Assembly (NCBI GenBank): GCA_003601725.1
Contig: PIYJ01000029.1
Location: 2,066-15,044, forward strand
From: Candidatus Bathyarchaeota archaeon
Lineage (GTDB): Archaea; Thermoproteota; Bathyarchaeia; Bathyarchaeales; DTEX01
DNA: 12,979 nucleotides
Direction of reading: 5' to 3'
Positions 7,610-12,979 of the stretch are shown here, in pieces. The position numbers and the translations under genes were made by a program. The notes under the pieces were generated by a model, which was not told the origin of the DNA, did not search any database, and saw only the letters and a list, made by a program, of their open reading frames with translations. How positions within the stretch are numbered: the first letter of the stretch is position 1; each line of letters starts with the position of its first letter.

Positions 7610-7719
7610 ATCTTCTCACTTCAATCTTCAGAATTGATCCTCAGATTAATCGGCGTCCTCGGAGCCTTACGGTTTGAAAATCTAAAGGCGTTTGATCAAT
7701 AATAATCTTTTCCGAAGAG

Positions 7720-7768
7720 GCATCCCGGTATAAACTTATCTGCATGAAACTATAGTATCGAAGGGGAG
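7720..7768 (+). promoter_or_regulatory. Promoter and ribosome-binding site of the epimerase gene
   Basis: CCCGGTATAAACTTATC (about 7724-7740) is a good BRE/TATA candidate, with a start site expected near 7757. It is followed by AAGGGGAG at 7761-7768. That ribosome-binding site abuts ATG 7769 but is 6 nt from ATG 7775, so 7775 is preferred. The remainder of the divergent gap (7610-7720) holds only an imperfect inverted repeat, TCAAT/ATTGA around 7620-7636, just upstream of the minus-strand small gene. Confidence 0.5.
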
Positions 7769-7774
7769 ATGAAC

Positions 7775-8785
7775 ATGGATTTCAAGGGACTGATGAATGG
7801 CCGGTTGATCCTAGTGACCGGAGGAGCAGGGTTCATCGGCAGCCACCTTGTCGATGCGCTTATGGCCAACGGTGCAACGGTGCGAGTTATAGACAACCTC
7901 AGCAGCGGAACATTAGATAATATTCGAAGCTGGATTGGAAATTCCTCTTTCGAATTCATTAAAGGCGACTTACTGAACAAGAAAGATCTTGAAAGAGCCA
8001 CGGAGAAATGCGAAGTTATATTCCATTTAGCCGCTAATCCAGAAGTTAGAATAGGATCTTCGACGCCTGAGATTCACTTCGAACAGAACGTTGTAGCCAC
8101 TTACCGTTTACTGGAAGCTCTGAGAAGATCTGGAATGCCTGATCTTTTTGTTTTCACGTCATCCTCAACCGTCTATGGAGATGCATCTGAGATTCCGACA
8201 CCTGAAGATTACGGCCCTCTGAAGCCCATATCGATCTATGGAGCTTCTAAACTCGCCTCAGAGGCGCTTATAAGCTCGTTTGCCTCCACTTATGGATTTC
8301 GAGCTATTATCTGCAGATTGGCTAATATAATCGGTCCGAGAAGCAGACACGGAGTCATTTATGATTTCATCGAGAAACTCAAGAGTAACCCGTGGGAGCT
8401 CGAGATTTTGGGAGACGGAACCCAGAGGAAGTCTTACCTGTATGTAGATGATTTTGTATCCGCCCTTTCGACGATTATAGAAAAGACGCATGGAAAAGTA
8501 GAGATCTTCAATATCGGTTCTGAAGACTGGGTAGACGTAAAGACGATCGCTGAGATCGTCACGGAAGAGATGCATCTGAAAGAGGTGTCCTTCCGTTTCA
8601 CCGGAGGCGTAGACGGCGGCAGAGGCTGGAAGGGAGATGTAAAATATATGCTTCTTTCAATAGAAAAATTGAAGTCGCTCGGTTGGAAACCGAGACTTAA
8701 CAGCGCCGAGGCGATAAGGAAAACCGCAAGGAAGATTCTTGAAAAAGAGCATAAGTTTTCCTCAAAATCAAATTTCACGCTATAA
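7775..8785 (+). CDS. NAD-dependent epimerase/dehydratase (UDP-glucose 4-epimerase-like)
   Basis: This is an extended short-chain dehydrogenase/reductase acting on a nucleotide sugar, most like archaeal UDP-glucose 4-epimerases. Numbering from ATG 7775, the NAD-binding Rossmann motif is TGGAGFIGSH (Gly16, Gly19, Gly22). VRVIDNLSSG follows strand 2 and its Asp suits NAD over NADP. The catalytic Ser/Thr lies in FTSSSTVYGD, and the catalytic pair Tyr155 and Lys159 is in SIYGASK. The downstream LGDGTQRKSYLYVDDFV segment is the usual sugar-nucleotide binding region of the family. The length of 336 aa is typical. The predicted role is supply of UDP-galactose or a related sugar for glycosylation. The exact reaction (4-epimerase or another C4/C5 chemistry) cannot be fixed by motifs alone. 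It is a single gene with its own promoter. The galactokinase-like gene about 1.9 kb upstream could be metabolically linked but is not co-transcribed. Confidence 0.9.
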   Translation: MDFKGLMNGRLILVTGGAGFIGSHLVDALMANGATVRVIDNLSSGTLDNIRSWIGNSSFEFIKGDLLNKKDLERATEKCEVIFHLAANPEVRIGSSTPEIHFEQNVVATYRLLEALRRSGMPDLFVFTSSSTVYGDASEIPTPEDYGPLKPISIYGASKLASEALISSFASTYGFRAIICRLANIIGPRSRHGVIYDFIEKLKSNPWELEILGDGTQRKSYLYVDDFVSALSTIIEKTHGKVEIFNIGSEDWVDVKTIAEIVTEEMHLKEVSFRFTGGVDGGRGWKGDVKYMLLSIEKLKSLGWKPRLNSAEAIRKTARKILEKEHKFSSKSNFTL

Positions 8786-8837
8786 ATCGTTCGCATTTTC
8801 ATCGATGAATGTACATAACGGCTTCTGGCTACTTGTT

Positions 8838-8904
8838 ACTAAATGTTTATCTGTCCCCCCTCATTAATGACTTAATATCTCGTTATTTAAAGAAAAGAAG
8901 GGGT
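8838..8904 (+). promoter_or_regulatory. Promoter region and ribosome-binding site of the KaiC-like gene
   Basis: ACTAAATGTTTATCTG (about 8838-8853) is a TATA candidate with a start site near 8873. A second AT-rich stretch, TTATTTAAAG (8883-8892), is too close to the ATG to be the TATA element. GGGGT at 8900-8904 lies 4 nt before ATG 8909 as the ribosome-binding site. Confidence 0.35.
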
Positions 8905-8908
8905 AAAT

Positions 8909-10339
8909 ATGGATAATCACCGCGTTTCTACCGGAGCGGATGCGTTAGACAGAGTTATTGGAGGGGGATTCCCCCGAGGCAGCTTGATCATTGTTGCAGG
9001 GAATCCCGGAACTGGGAAGACGGTTTTTTCAGCGAGGTTTCTTTATCGCGGTGCCGTTGACTTTGATGAGAATGGGGTCTATGTGAACTTTTCAGAGAGC
9101 CGTGAAACCTTTTATAAAAACATGAAGAGGTTCGGATTTGATTTTGAAAATCTCGAAAAAGATGGAAAGTTCCATTATCTCGGCATGTTAGCTGTGAGGG
9201 AGACCCGGGTCTCTTCTGTGCTGAGATTAATTCTGGAAGTGATCAACAAGACAAAGGCCAAACGGCTCGTCATAGATTCCTTTTCAGTTATCGCTCAAGC
9301 CTTCGAGAACCCGCATGATACAAGAATACTTATTCATACGGTTCTGGACAAAATCGTCCGGCAGGTTGGATGCACAACCTTGATGATAGTCGAGGTCCCT
9401 TACGGAGAAGAGAAGATAGGCTTGGGTATTGAGGAGTTCGTGGCTGATGGGGTTTTATTTTTCAGAGCGGGGAGGCTTGAGGAGAGGCTTTACAGGGACA
9501 TGTCTATCCGTAAGATGCGGGGGACGGAAGTAAAAGAGGACGAGGTTGGATTCACAATTAAGGATGGATTTAAAGCCTTTTCTTCGTTCGAGATGAAGCC
9601 CATAACACGTAGAGAGAAGTTTAAGCCTCTACCAGATCCGTCTGGAAGATTCTCCACAGGCTCGGAGGAACTAGACAGCCTTCTCGAGGGAGGATACCCC
9701 AGAGGCTCAACGGTCCTCCTCGAGATCGGGAGAAACGTATCAACCCAGCAGTATCATCTGGTTCTGTCGCCGACTCCATGGAACTTCCTAGCGAAAAGAG
9801 CAGGCGTAATTGTTCTTCCATCTTCAGGCGTCGACCATAACATCATATGGAGACGCGCAGCAGAATCAGGCCTACCCAAAGAAACCCTCCACCGCTGCTT
9901 GAGAATCTGCATTTTTAAGTCGCCGAGAATCAAAGAGGAGCCTTATATTTTTGAGATCGAAGGGAAAGATGTGGATGAAGATTATCAGAGATACCTTGAA
10001 TTTGCAATGGCGCTGTATGAGGAGACTTGTCAGCCTCTTCTTTACGTCATCGGGGTCAATAGTCTTCTCGCCAATTATGGAACGAATGATACTATAAGGA
10101 TGCTTAATTCAGGAGCTACGTTAACCAGAGAGTGTGAGGGTCTCCTCTTCTTACTGCTTAAACCGGGATATCCAAGGGTCTCTGAGATTCTAAACGCGAT
10201 TGCCGAGATTCACTTAAGAATGATTCAGAAGCATGGAGCTCTTCTGCTCTACGGATTGAAGCCGAGAACCCGCCTACACTTCGTTGAGATGGACGTCACA
10301 GAGGGCTATCCGCAGCCGAGACTTACGCCTATACTATGA
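8909..10339 (+). CDS. RadA/KaiC-family (RAD55-like) two-domain ATPase
   Basis: This 476-residue protein has two RecA-fold modules. Module 1 (about 5-230) is intact. It has RVSTGADALDRVIGGGFPRG, Walker A GNPGTGKT (31-38), an acidic ESRE after strand 2 (63-66) that resembles the KaiC catalytic position, and Walker B RLVIDSF with Asp123. Module 2 (about 246-476) restarts with the same type of entry, RFSTGSEELDSLLEGGYPRGS, but its P-loop is replaced by EIGRNVSTQQYH. The expected Walker B strand reads LLYVIGVNS without the aspartate, so it should not hydrolyse ATP. Such tandem KaiC-like proteins are widespread in archaea; some are signalling ATPases and one branch is the gas-vesicle regulator GvpD, which also has a similar length. 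No gas vesicle, clock or archaellum gene is in the window, so the role stays open. It is a single gene, flanked by its own promoter and a T-rich terminator. Confidence 0.88.
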   Translation: MDNHRVSTGADALDRVIGGGFPRGSLIIVAGNPGTGKTVFSARFLYRGAVDFDENGVYVNFSESRETFYKNMKRFGFDFENLEKDGKFHYLGMLAVRETRVSSVLRLILEVINKTKAKRLVIDSFSVIAQAFENPHDTRILIHTVLDKIVRQVGCTTLMIVEVPYGEEKIGLGIEEFVADGVLFFRAGRLEERLYRDMSIRKMRGTEVKEDEVGFTIKDGFKAFSSFEMKPITRREKFKPLPDPSGRFSTGSEELDSLLEGGYPRGSTVLLEIGRNVSTQQYHLVLSPTPWNFLAKRAGVIVLPSSGVDHNIIWRRAAESGLPKETLHRCLRICIFKSPRIKEEPYIFEIEGKDVDEDYQRYLEFAMALYEETCQPLLYVIGVNSLLANYGTNDTIRMLNSGATLTRECEGLLFLLLKPGYPRVSEILNAIAEIHLRMIQKHGALLLYGLKPRTRLHFVEMDVTEGYPQPRLTPIL

Positions 10340-10361
10340 AAAGTTTTCATTTTTAATTTTT
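10336..10361 (+). terminator. T-rich terminator after the KaiC-like gene
   Basis: A perfect short inverted repeat, ATGAAAAGTTTTCAT (10336-10350), which includes the stop codon, runs into TTTTTAATTTTT up to 10361. A T-rich tract of this kind is sufficient for archaeal termination, and the weak AT hairpin may be incidental. Confidence 0.5.
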
Positions 10362-10442
10362 GAAGCCGCCTTATTGACTTAGAGCTTCAGTTTTTAGAAC
10401 AATGTAATCCCGCGGCGTACATCAACATCTGGACTCAGCCAC

Positions 10443-10460
10443 CAAAAGGCTTTTATACTT
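10443..10460 (+). promoter_or_regulatory. BRE/TATA promoter of the isopropylmalate/citramalate synthase gene
   Basis: CAAAAGGCTTTTATACTT combines a purine-rich BRE with a TATA box centred near 10455, a strong archaeal match. The expected start site is near 10480. This gives a leader of about 55 nt to the TTG at 10535. The ilvB promoter has nearly the same layout. Confidence 0.6.
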
Positions 10461-10494
10461 CATAGCTATGTCTTGATGATTCGAGGTTACTGAA

Positions 10495-10518
10495 ATGGGG
10501 TATTGCTTTATCGAATAG
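10495..10518 (+). other. Short upstream ORF, or the shifted true start of the synthase
   Basis: A GAGGT at 10483-10487 lies 7 nt before ATG 10495, a well-placed ribosome-binding site. The ATG opens a 7-codon ORF (MGYCFIE, stop TAG 10516-10518) in a different frame from the synthase. Removing one G from the run of four G (10497-10500) would join this ATG to the synthase frame and give MGIALSNRFAENILIFD, a natural-looking N-terminus. It is therefore either a real upstream ORF or a one-base length error or variant. It has no run of branched-chain codons. Confidence 0.35.
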
Positions 10519-10534
10519 ATTCGCGGAGAACATC

Positions 10535-12013
10535 TTGATTTTTGACACCACGCTGAGAGATGGTGAGCAGACACCTGGAGTTTCTCTAACCCCCGAGAAG
10601 AAACTTGAGATAGCGAGGCAGCTTGATAAGCTAGGAGTAAACATCATCGAAGCGGGCTTCGCAGCTGCATCGCAGGGAGAAATGGAGGCGATAAGCCTCA
10701 TATCAAAGGAGAATCTCAAAGCTGAAATCTGCAGCTTCGCAAGGGGAGTCAAAAAGGACATCGATGCCGTCGTAAAGAGCGGTGCAGACTCCGTTTTCCT
10801 CGTGATACCCTCGTCTGATCTGCATATCAAGCATAAGCTAAAGAAGAGCAAGGATGAAATTTTAGAGCTAACAGCGAAGAGCGTCAAGTATGCAAAGGAT
10901 TCAGGGCTGATCGTTGAGCTCGGACCTGAAGATGCAACAAGAGCAGACATGAAATTCCTTAAGAAGATGATAGCCAAGGGCATATCCGAAGGGGCAGATA
11001 GAGTCACACCATGCGACACTGTGGGAATTTTAACTCCTGAAAGAACCTACAAGTTCTATTCTGAGCTGAAAGATGCCTTTCCAGACGTCAAGTTGGGGGC
11101 TCATTGCCACGATGACTTCGGAATGGCGGTTGCAAACTCCATAGCTGCGCTTAAGGCAGGTGCCGATGAAGTTCACGTTACCATGAACGGTCTAGGCGAA
11201 AGGGCTGGAAACGCCGCTTTGGAAGAAGTCATAGTCTCCTTGAAACTACTATACAACGTTGAAACCTCCATAAAGACGGAGAGCCTATATGACACGTCTT
11301 TGCTCGTCTCACGGTTAACAGGCATATCAGTCCAGCCGAACAAGGCGATCGTCGGTGAAAACGCCTTCGTCCACGAATCCGGAATCCATACGCATGCGAT
11401 TCTCTCGAAGCCCTTAACGTATGAGCCTATACCCCCAGAGATCGTTGGGAGAACAAGGAGACTCGCGGTGGGAAAGCACGCTGGATCACGTGGGATAAAG
11501 GCAGCCTTGGAAGAGATGGGATTACATCCAAGCGAAGAGCATCTAGAAGAAATATTCCGCAGGGTGAAGGCTCTCGGCGATAAGGGGAAGATCGTCACTG
11601 ATGCTGACTTGTACGCCGTAGCAGAGGCGGTTATGGGCTTGCCGACCACTCGTGCCATCAAACTTGAAGAATTAACAGTTGTAACGGGAAACAAGGTTAT
11701 CCCAACGGCTTCGGTTAGACTGAACCTCAACGGCAATCCCTTAACTGAAGCTGCAACTGGAATCGGACCGGTTGACGCTGCGATGCAAGCCATAAGAAAA
11801 GCTGTCTCCGCCGTTGAACCCATCCGCCTCGAAGAGTATCATGTGAACGCGATCACGGGGGGAACCGACGCTCTCGTCGAGGTTATAGTTAGGCTTCGCA
11901 AAGGCGACAGGGTTGTCACAGCTATGGGTGCCCACGGTGACATCGTTATGGCGAGTGTTGAAGCTATGCTGAACGGCATGAATGTGCTGATGAGCAATCA
12001 TAACAAGACTTGA
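10535..12013 (+). CDS. 2-isopropylmalate synthase / citramalate synthase (LeuA/CimA family)
   Basis: This enzyme condenses acetyl-CoA with 2-oxoisovalerate (leucine pathway) or with pyruvate (citramalate route to isoleucine). Numbering from TTG 10535, the catalytic barrel begins IFDTTLRDGEQTPG (metal ligand Asp4, catalytic Arg8 and Glu11). It continues with the metal-binding HCHDD (His190, His192) and the signature MNGLGERAGN (217-226). The linker has AFVHESGIHTHA and GKHAGSRG. A complete C-terminal LeuA-type regulatory domain follows (about 365-492), so feedback control by leucine or isoleucine is expected. The length of 492 aa fits both LeuA and the related archaeal CimA. Motifs do not separate these two for certain, nor fully exclude a homocitrate-synthase relative. 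GGAG at 10525-10528, 6 nt before the TTG, supports that start, but the protein then begins unusually close to the first strand, and a start near 10495 is possible. The neighbouring ilvB fits a branched-chain amino acid role. Confidence 0.9.
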   Translation: MIFDTTLRDGEQTPGVSLTPEKKLEIARQLDKLGVNIIEAGFAAASQGEMEAISLISKENLKAEICSFARGVKKDIDAVVKSGADSVFLVIPSSDLHIKHKLKKSKDEILELTAKSVKYAKDSGLIVELGPEDATRADMKFLKKMIAKGISEGADRVTPCDTVGILTPERTYKFYSELKDAFPDVKLGAHCHDDFGMAVANSIAALKAGADEVHVTMNGLGERAGNAALEEVIVSLKLLYNVETSIKTESLYDTSLLVSRLTGISVQPNKAIVGENAFVHESGIHTHAILSKPLTYEPIPPEIVGRTRRLAVGKHAGSRGIKAALEEMGLHPSEEHLEEIFRRVKALGDKGKIVTDADLYAVAEAVMGLPTTRAIKLEELTVVTGNKVIPTASVRLNLNGNPLTEAATGIGPVDAAMQAIRKAVSAVEPIRLEEYHVNAITGGTDALVEVIVRLRKGDRVVTAMGAHGDIVMASVEAMLNGMNVLMSNHNKT

Positions 12014-12040
12014 ATGGCGGCTGACCGTGGACTCTGATTT

Positions 12041-12056
12041 CAAAAAGCTTATAAGC
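12041..12056 (+). promoter_or_regulatory. BRE/TATA promoter upstream of ilvB
   Basis: CAAAAAGCTTATAAGC joins a purine-rich BRE to a TATA box. GCTTATAAGC (12047-12056) is itself a 10-bp perfect palindrome. Transcription should begin near 12078, giving a leader of about 200 nt before ilvB. A second AT-rich element, CTTTTTATATTTT (12165-12177), could be another TATA box or a T-rich terminator. Confidence 0.5.
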
Positions 12057-12077
12057 ATGTACCTTATAGGTAGTCTG

Positions 12078-12281
12078 GTGCTTCATTCCTCTGGAGGACA
12101 AGCAAGTGAGGGATAGTCGGGTACGGAGGAATCGTTTCCTCTCCCGTTGAGATAGCTTTTCTGCCTTTTTATATTTTCGAGGAACCAACAATCACCCCTG
12201 AAGGTTGTGTCAATTCTTTGAAAGAAAGAACATATCCAGAGCATCTTCTAATCCAGCATCCACTGTGGAGGGACAAAATAA
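12078..12281 (+). promoter_or_regulatory. Long 5' leader of ilvB with alternative hairpins
   Basis: This gap holds no protein gene of normal size. ATTCCTCTG (12085-12093) can pair with CGGAGGAAT (12124-12132) over nine positions, one of them G-U. The same GAGGAA can instead pair with TTCCTC (12136-12141) across a TCGT loop. The two pairings exclude each other. The second hairpin is followed by T-rich runs at 12157-12160 and 12166-12170, the arrangement expected of an attenuator. Further on is a perfect inverted repeat, TTCTTTGAAAGAA (12214-12226). GGAGGG at 12267-12272, 9 nt before ATG 12282, is the ilvB ribosome-binding site. The pyrimidine- and purine-rich composition makes chance pairing possible, so the regulatory reading is inference. 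Confidence 0.35.
12106..12150 (+). other. Possible 14-codon leader ORF upstream of ilvB
   Basis: GGAGG at 12093-12097 lies 8 nt before a GTG that opens a 14-codon ORF (MRDSRVRRNRFLSR, stop TGA 12148-12150). It spans the hairpin described for this leader, so a translating ribosome would disrupt it. The peptide is arginine-rich (six Arg) with a single Leu and a single Val, which does not suit classical branched-chain attenuation. It may be chance. Confidence 0.25.
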
Positions 12282-12979
12282 ATGGTTAGAATGACAGGTG
12301 CCAAAGCTCTTGTGGAGTCATTAAAGAGACAGAACGTGGAAGTCATATTCGGCATACCCGGAGGAGCAACTATACCGATCTATGACGTGCTATACGACAC
12401 AGACGGCATTCGGCATATACTGATGAGACACGAGCAATGTGCAGCTCACGCCGCTGATGGATACGCACGTGCAAGCGGAAGAGTCGGAGTCTGCATGGCT
12501 ACTTCAGGTCCGGGAGCAACAAACCTTGTAACTGGAATAGCGAACGCATATATGGATTCATCTCCGATCGTCGCCTTTACAGGTCAAGTTCCCAGGCCCT
12601 TCATAGGGAAAGATGCTTTCCAAGAGACGGACATCGTGGGAATAACCACTCCGATTACAAAGTATAACTTTCAAGTCCCTGAAGTCTCTGAGATTCCCCG
12701 AATCATCAAAAAGGCCTTTTATATAGCCACAACGGGAAGACCGGGACCTGTACTTGTGGATCTGCCGAAGGACGCTCAGATAGAAATAGATGAGATTGAA
12801 TTTGATGATGATATCGAGATTCGAGGTTACCGACCGAACTATGAGCCGCATCCAATTCAGATAGGAAGAGCTGCGGATCTGCTGGCAAACGCTGAGAAAC
12901 CTGTTATAATAGCCGGCGGGGGAATAATCGCTTCAGGGGCATCCTCAGAGCTCGTAGCCTTAGCCGAACTGTTGCAAGC
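12282..12979 (+). CDS. ilvB: Acetolactate synthase large subunit, 3' partial
   Basis: This thiamine-diphosphate enzyme condenses pyruvate with pyruvate or 2-oxobutyrate, the first common step of valine, leucine and isoleucine synthesis. The frame is open from ATG 12282 to the window edge, so only about 232 of the usual 550-600 residues are visible. They cover the N-terminal TPP-binding (PYR) domain. Visible motifs are IFGIPGGATIPIYDVL (22-37), RHEQCAAHAADGYAR with catalytic Glu51, TSGPGATNLVTGIANAYMDS, the TGQVPRPFIGKDAFQE segment, and GRPGPVLVDLPKD near the end of the domain. The last visible part (KPVIIAGGGIIASGAS) starts the central domain. ATG 12282 is chosen because GGAGGG lies 9 nt upstream; ATG 12291 is too far from it. 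Together with the LeuA/CimA-family gene 268 nt upstream it suggests a branched-chain amino acid locus; ilvN and ilvC may follow outside the window. Confidence 0.95.
   Translation, partial: MVRMTGAKALVESLKRQNVEVIFGIPGGATIPIYDVLYDTDGIRHILMRHEQCAAHAADGYARASGRVGVCMATSGPGATNLVTGIANAYMDSSPIVAFTGQVPRPFIGKDAFQETDIVGITTPITKYNFQVPEVSEIPRIIKKAFYIATTGRPGPVLVDLPKDAQIEIDEIEFDDDIEIRGYRPNYEPHPIQIGRAADLLANAEKPVIIAGGGIIASGASSELVALAELLQ

Noticed and set aside
7423..7677. 84-codon plus-strand frame overlapping the unrecognised minus-strand gene and the divergent gap.
   Set aside because: Its Leu/Ser/Arg-rich product shows no motif. The minus-strand frame has a better start and more natural composition.
4661..8785. 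A Leloir galactose operon (galactokinase plus epimerase).
   Set aside because: The two genes are about 1.9 kb apart, each has its own promoter, an unrelated GTPase and an opposite-strand gene lie between them, and galT is absent. A metabolic link remains possible but not an operon.
10453..11019. 188-codon minus-strand open frame opposite the start of the synthase gene.
   Set aside because: It is a shadow of a well-conserved coding frame on the plus strand. Its protein is Ser/Leu/Phe-rich with no family motifs.
11173..11823. 216-codon minus-strand open frame opposite the synthase C-terminal half.
   Set aside because: The plus strand encodes recognisable LeuA-family domains here. The antisense product is low-complexity in character and has no promoter or ribosome-binding site.
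12078..12170. A small structured RNA gene (tRNA, C/D or H/ACA guide) between the synthase gene and ilvB.
   Set aside because: I found no cloverleaf or T-loop sequence, no paired C and D boxes and no H/ACA layout. The leader-hairpin reading explains the inverted repeats better.
10478..12830. The 13-mer GATTCGAGGTTAC occurs at 10478-10490 (before the synthase gene) and at 12818-12830 (inside ilvB).
   Set aside because: About one such 13-base match is expected by chance in a 13-kb window. One copy is within coding sequence, and the matches do not extend.
1..12979. Mobile elements, CRISPR repeats, attachment sites or defence genes.
   Set aside because: No transposase or integrase motif, no regularly spaced repeats and no terminal inverted repeats were seen. 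All genes look chromosomal.

Overview
The window looks like chromosomal DNA from an archaeon, most plausibly a member of the Thermoproteota/TACK group such as a Bathyarchaeia-like lineage (inference; there is no rRNA here to settle it). The evidence is the set of BRE/TATA-like promoters, T-rich terminators instead of classical hairpin terminators, a DRG-type TGS GTPase, an archaeal RadA/KaiC-family ATPase, a galactokinase-family protein with a DFLNTHQDY motif, and frequent AGA/AGG arginine codons. All genes appear single-copy and ordinary in composition. I see no insertion sequence, CRISPR array, tRNA or phage gene.

Layout, left to right. (1) 1-2825, + strand: a tight three-gene operon of a surface-anchored NEW3-type beta-sandwich protein (5' end outside the window), an ABC ATPase and an ABC-2 permease. 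(2) 2901-3590, +: a glycerophosphodiester phosphodiesterase with its own promoter. (3) 3620-4495, -: the remains of an MFS transporter, convergent with the previous gene, broken by an internal deletion and further frame shifts. (4) 4661-5893, +: a galactokinase-family GHMP kinase. (5) 6053-7222, +: a DRG-like TGS GTPase whose P-loop lysine and DxxG motif are changed. (6) 7235-7609, -: a small protein I do not recognise. (7) 7775-8785, +: an extended-SDR nucleotide-sugar epimerase. (8) 8909-10339, +: a two-domain KaiC/RAD55-like ATPase with a degenerate second domain. (9) 10535-12013, +: a 2-isopropylmalate/citramalate synthase. (10) 12282-end, +: the N-terminal part of acetolactate synthase large subunit, running off the window.

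How the genes fit together: the ABC trio is likely one membrane complex with an extracytoplasmic partner. The last two genes belong to branched-chain amino acid synthesis, and each has a strong promoter of similar sequence and its own leader. The galactokinase and the epimerase could both serve galactose/UDP-sugar metabolism, but they are not in one operon. The rest are separately promoted single genes.

No obvious new multi-gene system is present. The points most worth a second look are the degenerate DRG-like GTPase, the leader upstream of ilvB (alternative pairings plus a ribosome-binding-site-led 14-codon ORF), the ambiguous start of the isopropylmalate/citramalate synthase, the decayed MFS gene, and the altered galactokinase sugar-binding motif.
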